From Paulownia fortunei (Eukaryota; Streptophyta; Magnoliopsida; Lamiales; Paulowniaceae), in contig CM033120.1 in the NCBI GenBank assembly GCA_019321725.1, positions 14,414,278 through 14,478,277 on the forward strand: a DNA stretch of 64,000 nucleotides. Direction: 5' to 3'. The translations under genes were made by a program, and so were the position numbers. Positions 12,661-23,280 of this stretch are shown here, piece by piece (position 1 is the first letter of the stretch; each line of letters opens with the position of its first letter). Under the pieces are notes generated by a model. It searched no databases, was not told where the DNA came from, and worked only from the letters and a program-made list of their open reading frames with translations.

Positions 12661-13825
12661 TTAATGTTAATGCATATCCACTCTCCCATGACTGTTCACG
12701 CAGCGCCACCACATTAACAATCCAGCAAAAAATTGAATGCAAACCCATGTTACCTTCATTGCACGTCCAAGGAAGATAGCTTAATATCAAGTCAAATTAT
12801 ATATTTAATACTACTGCCAAAAATCAACATAATTGTTCCTAAAGATTGCCAGAACCCAGGACTCTGTTTGTTTGCAATGGAAATATATAAGGAAACTAAG
12901 ATCAAGAAAAAGTAACAATGTTGGTAGTATTTGGTATTTACTTGTGCCTTATTAATTCAAGAATCAAGAAGATGTTTACTTTTAACGCAATATTTTATTT
13001 CTAATTAGTAATAATTTAAGACAATATTTTATTCCACTAAATGCAATATATATCATTTAAAGTGTCCCCATTTTTTTTTTTTTGTAAAATTAAACATTTA
13101 TTCCACTGAATGCATTCTGTAATATATTCATTAAATTAATTGTCAAAATTTAGTTTCTAATGACTATGAATGGGAAAAACAAAAAATGGGAGGTGGGTTT
13201 TCCTTTTTTTTCCTTTTTTCGGGGCCATATTGGTAATCTTGGCTCCTAAAATATGTAGAAAAGTGTAATTTGATTGAAAACCAAACGAGGAAGCCAAACA
13301 GGGCGTAAAGGTGTCAACTAAAGGCTGGTGGTCATTAATACAGACAACAAAGGGTGATTAATGCATCAATAAAATGAGAAACACAAAAGGATACAAAATT
13401 TTCAAAAATTTAAAAGCAGTCATTACCAGCATTAATGAGAGCTATCAAAGGAAAGCCAAAAGGTCTTTGTATTTTGCGTGGCATTAATTCACAGCTGTCC
13501 TTTAGTGTTCTTATGGCATTTAATGCTACCACTACTGACGGTCCCTCCCTCCTTCTCTCTCCTCCGAATCTCAATTCAACTCTTCTGTAATAATTTCTCC
13601 AAATAATAATAATACTATTAAATACCAGAAAAATATAAAAAAAATTTCCCATAAATATCCATATAAATCATGATTACATTAAATTCTTCATAATGGCACT
13701 TTAAATAATTATAGTAATTTCCATTTCATCTTCTTTTCATACAACGGACTCCTTTCACTCATTACTCCTCCCCTGCAAACCTACCCCGCACCCTACACCC
13801 CATCCCCACTCCCTCAATCCCATTC

Positions 13826-13833
13826 AATATAAA
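13826..13833 (+). promoter_or_regulatory. Candidate TATA box of the CFL1-like gene
   Basis: AATATAAA lies 128 bases upstream of the chosen ATG, with a pyrimidine-rich leader (CT-repeat at 13894-13910) between them, as is common in plant 5' untranslated regions. This is a motif match only; no transcript evidence is available. Confidence 0.45.
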
Positions 13834-13960
13834 CCCATCGACTGAAGACTCTTTTGTTCCTCTCGCCTCTTTTTCTCTCTTTTCTGTAAAATCTGTCTCT
13901 CTCTCTCTCTTTTCTCCTGTTGGTTCTGCAAACAAGAAGATAGATATTATTCTTGGTGGG

Positions 13961-15770
13961 ATGGCCGCTGATGTCAGTTCTTTGGTCAGAGTGATGAACG
14001 GTGGTGATACAAATGAGTCAGCAACATCGGGGAAATCCACGGCCCCGATCACTAGGGACTTGCTTGGAGGGTGTTGTACCCTTGACTCCAAGGAGTTGGA
14101 CCTCGACTTGCAAGTGCCTTGTGGCTGGGAAAAACGCCTTGACTTAAAGGTACAACCTTTTTGTTCATTTCTCTGACAGATTTTTTTTTTTTTTTCCCTC
14201 AGTTTCTGGTTTTCTTTTTGATTGTTGATTATCCTCGGTGTTTATTGTTTTATTGCATGAGCATAAAACGAGCTAAGTCGCCGCGCCCCCCACACCAATC
14301 TTATCAGGATTCTTTTGTGGGTTTTTTTTTTTTATAAAAAAAAAATTATGGTTTGAATTTCCTTCATTTTTTATTTATTTTTTGGTATTTTGTGTTTTTA
14401 TTGTTTCTGGCTGTGATTTCGTTCAGCTTTTCTACTGTATAATTGAATGAATGCCTTCTTTCAGTTTTTATGTCTGCGTTTACCTTGTTCTTGTGTGGTC
14501 ATTTAATCAGAATCTCAATGTCCATATTCATGGGCATTCATGAGTAGATGAATTATGTGCATTTATTGAATTTATCGTGTTATATAATTATTTAGGAAGC
14601 TGTCATTATAGCATTCAGGTCAGTTGTCAAATTAATGATTCTTTGTTTGTATTTGTGTGTCTTTTGGTAATTCTTCCTTTAGGATTTTATTCACTATTTT
14701 CTCATTAATAAATTGGTGTATTATATCTTATGGGATAATGAAGCTTTACTGGCTTAGATTGATGTGTATATAATTAATTTATTTAAAAAAATTCATGCAT
14801 GTATCCTTCTGTTACTTTTTCATTATTAAGCAAAAGATATCTGCAGCTTTTATCTGGTGTAGAACGGATTTGTGTGTGTGTGTATTTATTTGTTTTTATA
14901 TTTGTTTATTTCTCATTAGAGAAAGTCAATGGTGTTAAATTAGTCAACCAATCCTCTTCGTCCCCATTTTGTGGATTTAGATTCTCTTCAATTCAAAATC
15001 TTATGGTGCTCATGTTTCTAGTATTCTAGCACCTAACAATATCAGAAGAATTTGGTACTTTTGTTACATAAACAACTGGTACATTTTTTTGACTGTCTAC
15101 AATTAATTTCCTTGGAGTGTGGAAAATTTTACTGGAATTTGTGTAAAAGTAAACGCTGATGTTAATTACACATTATGTATGATTGCAGTCCGGACAAGTC
15201 TATCTCCAGCGATGCAACTCTTCAAACTCTTCCTCTTCAACTTCGGAAAACAAGCCACAGAATAGCAAAACTATGGCTAAGTTTCAGGACCTCAACTTCC
15301 CTCCGATGTCAAAGCAAACGTTAAACCTTTTCGATGAGTCTAGCTTAGACTTAAAGCTGGTATCACAATTGTCGGCTTCCCCTTCATCCTCCAATTATCA
15401 GAGTGTGTGCACTCTAGACAAAGTGAAGTCAGCACTCGAGAGGGCAGAGAAAGAGACTGTGAGGAAGCGCTCGATATCAATGTCTAAGTCATCTTCCCCG
15501 CGCTCAACTTCTTCATCCTCGGTCAAAGACAGTGATCTTGATCAGGAAGAGAAATCATCTGCCTCGTATGCAGCCGGGTGCCCCTCCTGCCTGCTTTATG
15601 TGCTGATCTCAAGGAGCAATCCAAGTGCCCTCGATGCAACAGTAATGTCCCGTTACCCGTGGCAGCGAAGAAACCTCGAATTGACCTTAACATATCTATT
15701 TGAAAGATTTAAGAGAGCCATCAAAATGGTTCTATTTTTTGTAAAGATAGAAAACAGGTTTATAGGTTAA
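13961..15770 (+). CDS. CFL1: CFL1-like WW-domain protein, two exons, C-terminus frameshifted
   Basis: Exon 1 is 13961-14149 and exon 2 is 15189-15770; the 1039-base phase-0 intron has GT and AG ends (14150-15188). The product as read is about 256 residues. The join makes PCGWEKRLDLK-SGQVYLQRCN (from about residue 53), the N-terminal part of the degenerate WW domain of the plant CURLY FLAG LEAF 1 family; the second WW tryptophan is not evident. CFL1 of rice and Arabidopsis is reported to affect cuticle development, acting through HD-ZIP IV regulators. EAR-like repression motifs are visible: LDLDL (46-50), DLNFPP (97-102) and LDLKL (116-120). Serine-rich tracts follow, then CPSCLLYVLISRSNP, after which the frame departs: the +1 frame from 15623 reads KCPRCNSNVPLPVAAKK, then PRIDLNISI and a stop at 15701-15703. 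This suggests one base is missing at about 15621-15623, breaking a CxxC...CxxC knuckle. The last 49 codons are therefore doubtful. Confidence 0.8.
15701..15703 (+). other. Probable ancestral stop codon of the CFL1-like gene
   Basis: TGA in the +1 frame relative to the open frame. It ends the conserved-looking tail with DLNISI. The open frame instead reads through to TAA at 15768-15770, adding residues with no family resemblance. Confidence 0.6.
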
Positions 15771-15953
15771 AGAATGGTATATAAACGTTTCAAAGGTTTG
15801 GGTTTTCTTATTTGCAGTAGTGCAGCTAATTTGTGAAGTTGAATGCATCCTTTTGGGCCTTTCTCTCATCCTAATTGCTTGTTCTTGTTTCCTGCCTCAG
15901 TGCTAATAAGTCTTTAATCATCTTGAATCTTCCATTTTAGAGTTCACCTGGCA

Positions 15954-15976
15954 CCCCCCCCCCCCCCCCCCCCCCC
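15954..15976. repeat. Poly-C run of 23
   Basis: Twenty-three consecutive C residues, about 250 bases after the probable CFL1 stop and so plausibly in its 3' untranslated or flanking region. A long C/G homopolymer stands out in AT-rich DNA, and its length may be a sequencing estimate. Confidence 0.85.
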
Positions 15977-18900
15977 GGTTTAAAGTTTGTCTAATCTTGC
16001 ATCTAAAGTGTGTTGTGCGGCTGTAGAAATTCTTTCACAGTGTGTTTGGATTCAAAGAAAACTTGTTCAAGTGAACATAAGTGCAGAAGTTGTCATGCTC
16101 ATATGACGTTAACAGCGTGCTTCCTATGATTGAGGCCTTCCCTATCCTCACAAAAATGGAGGATGATTAATATGTATGATCAATGGCACTGTTAAAAAAT
16201 GATCAGGGGAAAACGACTTGCATCTATAATTCAGTTGAGTTGTATAAACCATGATTGCCACATTTGAAAAGAACATATAAACTATTTGAATCACATACAT
16301 AACTAAGAATTTTCCAAGAACTTAAGCCAAATCATAAAAGATCTTAATATCTGATCAATTATCAAAACTATTTCTTGATAATTGATGACCCTGGCTCTTC
16401 TAGCGGTTTGCTCCGCCACATTTAAGACCCCAAATAACTCGAATTCACTGCCAAAAAGAATTGACAACTATATCTCCAAAAACAGATTCATGTCCCCATC
16501 AATCTCAAAGGTTTTGTGGTGTTGTTACAGTTCACAAATGGCAGAGAGAAAAAAGAAAATGTAAAAAGAAAAAGCTTCTGTCAAAGGGATGTAAATGCTC
16601 TATGGTTGCTTCAAGAAGCAAATAACTGCATCCCACTAGATTGTTTCATTTATGCACCTAACAAATAATAAATGAGAATTATTTCCTCCTACCACCATCT
16701 TTGAATATGCACCACCTACTTTCTTACAAAGAGTTCAGTTTTACAACCTTGTATGCAAATTTTAATTGGAGTTAATGCATTTTTGCCTGAATGTGCTTTG
16801 TTGTTGGATATGGAGAAAGACTTCAAGATCCACACTCTGAAGAGAAGCTACTAATTTTGTTCCATTGTAATTTAATATACTCTGGCTGCTATTCAGGTTA
16901 TTAATTTGCACAGAGAGTCAGTCAAGTGAACACTTTGATTCTTAATTCCTTGTGGGATAATCAGATTAGCAATAAATTCTCAAGATTTATTAATTTATGT
17001 AATTGAAATATCCGTACAGTTAATACAATATCAAACTTAATACTTTTTTTTTTGTGTGTATTAAAGTGACATACATATATACAAACAAATATGCCCACCT
17101 ACATTGTTGCAATGATAAAGATTTGTGATGAATAATGGTATAATTACATGATATATCCAGAAATTAATATGAAAACACCATGTACGCTAAAATATAATTT
17201 AAGCAATAAATAATGTGGCCTCAAAATCCACATTGTACTAAGTTTCGCTATATGACTTGTATGATTGAGTTCGTGGATTCAATAAATGGAAGGAGACTAA
17301 TGATTTGAACTTTTTCATAACTTCTTCATCAAATTAGTCATTTCATGGTCATGTTAATCTCTACAACATAAAATTTGATTTGCGTCCTTTGTGCTCAGGT
17401 CAAGTTCCTACACACAACACCAATATGACGTGGACAAAAATTATGACAAGGATAAGACTCGTCAACTCCAACTCAGGAGGAATTTGGGGTATTTTAGTCC
17501 TATCTACAATACTAACATATTTTTTGCAGAGTTGAGAATTTTATTTGACTAAATCTCATCAACAATCAAATCAATTTCATATATTTTTAAAAATATTAAA
17601 AAAAAGTTATAACTAAAAAAGTAATGGAGAATGTAACTTTAACCATATAATAGAGAGTTATACTTATTTTATTACACGCTTATGTATGTGAAATTACCAT
17701 CCGTGGGTTGCACTACACCTACACTGTAGGTGTCACCCAAGTTTAGCTAGGGATATTGTTGTAAATGGATTAACAACTACTTCTATTTTGCCCTTACTAC
17801 TTTTTGTCATTAATAATTCGATGAATTACTATTTTACCCTTACTATTAAGTTGGGCCTACCACATTGAAATCGATGCATTGAAAAATTAAGAAAATACAC
17901 CATGTGTCACAATTCTTACAACTCATTTAATTTTTGACTGAATTTCGGTCAAATTAATGAATACAAACGAAACATTGAAAAAAATTACTCACTCCTTTAT
18001 GCTGCAGCTGCTCCTCGTTGATTCAAAAGGTAATTACAAAAAAAGAGTTATGAGAAGTTAAAAAAGCGTTCAACATATGAATTCAAAGTCGGAACATTTC
18101 AATTCAGAAATTAATGTTGGATATTAAAAAGCAGCAAATAGGATGGGCTCTTATGTATATAATTTTTGTGGTCCAAATGCTGCTTATAAATTCAATTGTA
18201 ATTAAATAATCCGATTGGCAACTTGGGAAAAGTCGGACTTGATTTCAATCACGATATTAAATTTTTCTTTCTGTATCAGTTAGTTGACTCTGTTCACCTA
18301 ATTATAAAGACTATTTCCTTAAGTTATGAACTGAAAAAATTCATTTCGCTTAGGTGAGAAGAGTTTACCTACTTTGGTGAGACTAGGGAAACAAAAATAT
18401 TTTATTTGAGATTATTTTTGAGTTGTTGAAGTTCATTTATTTGAATTTTAATGTATATTTTATTATTTCAAGTCTTCAATTAAAACGTGCCCTTACAAAA
18501 TAAAAAAGAAAGATTTACTATCGGGTTTTCAAAATATGTTAGTTGAATATTGGGTGATGAAATATGATGGTTGATATTGATGTTTTAAAAATTATTGGTC
18601 GTCGCTCTATTATTTACTATTTTTTCTTAAATAATTAATATGGATTAGTGGAATACCCACAATGTATTTTTTGAGAGTTAATACCAAATCCCAAAATCTA
18701 GATATGTTTCAATTTATTGCAAAATTTTCTTGAAATTGAATATTACACACTATTTTCCCTAGTTTTGGAGGAAAACAGCAAACAACCCCTAAATCTTTCA
18801 GGTAAGAATTACTTCATCCTTAAAAATCAGACTTAGTAATTTGTACGAGTTCCACACATATAAGATAGACCGGTAAAATCTTTGATACTTGTATCGTTGG

Positions 18901-19309
18901 ACAGAATATTATATAAAAAAATTTCCTTGATAATTCGTATAATAATATTTATTTTCTTTTGTATTAATGGAAAAAGATTGAAAATGACAATCTTATTTAA
19001 AATGAAGTTACCACATGATGAAGAGTTTCCTGAAAATTAACGAAAGAACGTATTAATATCAGAAAATGGCTTGTCTTCGTGCAGTTTGAGGGTCGGGAAG
19101 GTATAGTCCTTTCCTTGACGTATTAAATTCACATAAATCTTGCAGCGGCATTTCTAAATGCAAACCCGGAGATATTTTCCAAGCGAAATCAAGGTTTTAT
19201 TTTAATTTTATATCATATTTTATATTATATAAAATATACATATACATCATGTTTATAAAATATTTTTATTAAATATACATTAGGATGATCATAATTCAAT
19301 TACCTGGAC

Positions 19310-19640
19310 GAATCGAATCAAATCGAATCAATATTTTTTATTTTTTATTTATTATTTTTAGTTTGGGTGAGAAAAATATAAAAAAAATAACAATACAAAA
19401 ATATAATATCAAAATTATATATACAAATATATAAAAATAGTAATTTGATTTTTGGTTCGATTCGATTTGATTAACCAAAATCAAAATTGAAACCAAATCA
19501 AAAATTAAATTAAAAATAAAAAATCGAACCGAAACACTAAAACATATCAATTGTAATTCAAACAAACTAATTAATTCGATTTATTTATGATTTTAACCAA
19601 TCCAAATCTCGATTCAATTTAGTTTAGTTTAGTCTATTCG
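19310..19640. repeat. GAATCGAATC-type dispersed repeat
   Basis: The edges carry AATCGAATCAAATCGAATCA (about 19311-19330), and the interior carries GGTTCGATTCGATTTGATTA and AATCGAACCGAAAC wording, with TTAGTTTAGTTTAG near the right end. Similar vocabulary occurs at 36120-36360 and 44960-45200. It resembles the TTCGGTTCGGTT-type sequence common as transposon debris in plants. Borders are approximate. Confidence 0.5.
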
Positions 19641-20053
19641 AATGAACATCCTTAATATACATTTAAAATTAATTATATGTATGATGTATGTATATTATAT
19701 ATAAAATATAATATGAGAATTGATAAATCTGAAATGTCTGCCCCTATAATAAATAATTGAAAACAGTATCCACCTAAACTATTTATAAGGATTAATTTCG
19801 TTTGCCTCCTTCATGAAGCTAATTGGCATTTATTCGACCAATTAATTATCCACCTAACTTACAATAAATACCATAATAATTATTGTTCATCTTACAACCC
19901 TTTTAAAATAGCACACCTACCGTTTCAGATGAAACCAATGTTATATTTTCATTTATTACCCATTTATCAGCTAGGCTTGTAGGCTTTGTCAGTTTGATTA
20001 AATGTTTCTCTTTTTCCTATGCTTTTCTTTTTCTTTTTACCTTTTGTCGGGGG

Positions 20054-20097
20054 TAAATAAATAAATAAATAAATAAATATATATATATATATATATA
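20054..20097. repeat. (AAAT)n(AT)n compound microsatellite
   Basis: About six AAAT units run directly into about ten AT units. Confidence 0.9.
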
Positions 20098-21066
20098 ACA
20101 ATTTGACTGGATAAAGGATTATCCAACAACAATTTGTATTTTCATAAGGGAAAATATTAGTTCAAATTTAATTTCACTGAACTCAATAAAATCAAATGGC
20201 TCAAGAGTTCATTGTAATTAAATAAATCATCAATGTCATAATCTTTTTAATTTATCAATCGTCTTATTCTTCTGAAAAACTAATTTAAGTGTAAAATGAT
20301 TACGTTTGGATCTTTAATTTTGAAAAAAAAAAAAGAAAAAACAAATTGTATATCTAAAAACAAAAATACAAAATTATATCATTTGAAATAAGAAAAATAT
20401 TTTTTTTCCCTCTAAATCCAATAATTTTATTTCCCCAATCTTTTGAAAATTAAGTGTAATGTTCAACTGAGAAAAGGAGTGGGCCTTTATTTTCCAGGGA
20501 TCTTTGTATACGTTTATAGATATAGTTGCAGTGGTACAAGCCAAAATTTCCATTTGAGGCCTGGATCTGCAGTTCCAATACTGTGTAGATACATTTACTC
20601 TATGTAAAATGGAGTAATTATTGTTGCTTTTCAAGACTAAATATTGCACGAGCAATAAAGCTTAATGTTCTGGTCCAAAATGCAGAAAAAAGGAAAGAAT
20701 TTTCAGTTGGGTCTGTGCATAATTCAAAAGGATACTTGAGTAGTATTAAACAATTAATTCACTTGCTTATGCAACGAATTATTCTCCACTATTAGCGTTT
20801 TTTAAATAATCAAAAGACAGTAAATGTCAAAACTCCACGTCAAAATCGATAAATATAAATAATTTGTAGCTTATTCCCAGGTGATAGATGAGTTTGGAAG
20901 TAGTGTTTTAATTTTATATTTTATCTTATATTTTACTTTAAAATAAATATTTTTTACGGTTAACATACTCTTTTTACTATTGCTTGATTTATTTGTGGAT
21001 TTCTAGAAATTTATGGGGGAAGCAATGAGGGCCAAACTAGATAATTAATTTTGTGTGCTAGTGCTA

Positions 21067-21086
21067 CATATATATATATATATATA
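21067..21086. repeat. (TA)n microsatellite
   Basis: Alternating T/A of about 20 bases. Confidence 0.85.
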
Positions 21087-22369
21087 CACGTTAGAAAAAT
21101 TCATTAAAGACTTGCATAAAAAATATGATATTCGTTGAAGACATGTGAAATTGATAAATAGGGATAATAAACGATCCCAACACACTAGTTAAAGTAGCAT
21201 GCAGATTCCCAAAATATATAAACAAATAAATTAGCATGCCTTTATTTATTTACTTCATATATAGATGGGGGTCACTCGATTTATAGGCTTTTCTAGCATT
21301 CAATTAATCTTCTTTCAGGGTATCATGATAATATTTTTGTATGTATGTTAGTTTTGTTGCACCCGAACAACCGACTCAACTTAAATTTTTTAATTAATTA
21401 ATTTTCTTTTGATAATTCAAGTGTATACGTTTGGATTGACTAATTGTGAGGATGATCGACTTTTCTCCAAATTCGATAACTAGGTAAATATTAACGTAGC
21501 AACAGCTTATATACTCTCAAAGAAGACATTCAACACGTTAACTTTTGTCAAAATATAATCGCACACCCTTTATGAAGTTTAAATGTATGGTACAAAAACT
21601 CACCCACCAGTTAGTACACTTATAGAGCGCTAGACACCAAATTGATTATTAGGAAATTCAAACCAACAAACCTTCATAAAATGCCACAAGCATTTTACCA
21701 CTTTACCACTTCAAGTAAGAGCATCTTTTAGTTAATTTTGCTCTACACGAATAATGGACTTAACGCAAATCTTTTAATTTTTTAATAAGTTCGAGCACCA
21801 CCATTCGTTCGTGTCTTATTCTCGACCCATGCTTTTAACCTCTCTACAACAAAGGCAATTGCTTTTCATGCCCAATCAATGTACCACTTCTACTTTTTAA
21901 CCTTTTGGTAAGTTAAAAAGGAAAGATGATAAAAATAATAATAATAATAATAATGATCAGAAGCCATTGATTCTCATCTGAACCAATATCAGAAATGTGG
22001 AAGAGATGAATGAAATAATGAACTTCTTGTGTGTTAGCATCAGTCAACTAAAACCATTTATGAAGGGAAAAAAATTGAATGCCTGGTTGGTCGTGTAATA
22101 AAATCTCATAATATACATTTTTAATAGAGACTGAGGGTCTGGTTTGAAAGCCATCAAGCAACCATAAAAGAGCATCCATTATTGGGATATTGATGATGGA
22201 TAGGTCCCTCTCATTTTTTGCTAAACCATGGTTAACTTGCTCGCTAACAGATCCCTGGTTTTTCATCATTATAAAGGGTCAACATAAGTTTAATAAGACA
22301 TACTTTTATCCTTATTACTCATTGTAATCTTTTTTTTTATTATTAATTTCTGAAGAACGATAATCTCTA

Positions 22370-22392
22370 ATATATATATATATATATATATA
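22370..22392. repeat. (TA)n microsatellite
   Basis: Alternating T/A of about 23 bases. Confidence 0.85.
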
Positions 22393-23121
22393 AGTCTTTT
22401 GAAGAAGAAGGATTTCTCTCTCTTAACCCCTCTTCTACTTCTAGTGATGATTTTTCTTGAATTTTAGTTTTTCCAACATTAAGTTTAAGATAGAAGAAAG
22501 ATCAAACTCTTTTTGTTGAAACGTTAAAAGATGCTTTCCATCAAAGCACTTATGGTAGAGTCACAAGTCTTCAATGCAAATAGGATTTAAGTACTTAAAT
22601 ATCATTCAAAAAATTATTTTATCAAACAATTTTAATATTCAATATGTTATACAATATAGATGGCATGTCTTAAAAGACCCAAATGATAATTTATTTCATC
22701 CTAATAAAACATTCAAGTCCAAGAGACATATTCAATTTAAAAGTATCAAATATTAACCTAAAATATGTAGACTTATGAAGCCAGAATCATACAAGAGATC
22801 CATACAACTGTCCACTTCCCATTTAAAATAATTATAAATAGTTCCTCCATACTATTAATAAGATACGTGGTCTTATTTATATATTGATTATTTGCAAGTT
22901 CAGTTCTTGTTCTCTCAAATATTTATTGACTTTCGCATTGAAGAAACTTCCCCATTACAACCTCGAAAACTCATAACATTTTGTTCGTATTATAGATAGG
23001 TGCCCAACAAGCAAGCTGCTATCTACGGGAAATCTATTATTCATCCTAGTTTAGCATCTAAAATTTGCCCCAATCAAATAAAAGTCTTCAACCATCATAA
23101 TCACACGCCGCCCTCTCTATT

Positions 23122-23280
23122 TTTTTTTTTAAATTAGTATAAATTTTTAATATAAAATTATTAAATTTTAAAAATTTGCCCCTCCCCTAAATAATAAAAA
23201 ATATCTATTCATTTACTATTATTTTAAAAAAATATTTTTTATTTATCAGATATTCATTTTATAGCTCTGTCCTTTACTGT
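23122..23280. repeat. AT-rich dispersed repeat, copy C
   Basis: This copy contains ATAAAATTATTAAATTTTAA followed by AAATTTGCCCCTCCCC, AATAATAAAAAATATCTATT, a T/A-rich run, and the tail TTTTATAGCTCTGTCC. It matches copies A and B in order and orientation and is the best preserved of the three, keeping a GCCCCTCCCC block that the other two have lost. Confidence 0.55.

Larger units (their letters stand above)
6646..13820. other. Gene-free AT-rich intergenic region
   Basis: No gene recognised. Contents seen: a dispersed repeat copy (7130-7275), a cluster of GGGCC/AGCCCA motifs (about 7349-7392), an AT-rich tandem repeat (8311-8487), a short duplication (9411-9507), AT-rich sequence with CGAAATTTC-type motifs near 10400-10520 resembling transposon debris, a TA microsatellite (12300-12325) and a (TACTAG)n tract (12640-12660). 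The stretch 12600-12920 has a TATA-like ATAAAAG but no coding sequence behind it that I can support. Confidence 0.55.

Noticed and set aside
12733..12915. Possible small gene behind a TATA-like site and hexamer repeat
   Set aside because: Sixty residues with no signal, domain or codon bias; the TATA-like site alone is not enough.
13762..14091. 109-residue open frame antisense to CFL1 exon 1 and its leader
   Set aside because: It is the mirror of a CT-rich leader and a real exon; no independent resemblance to any family.
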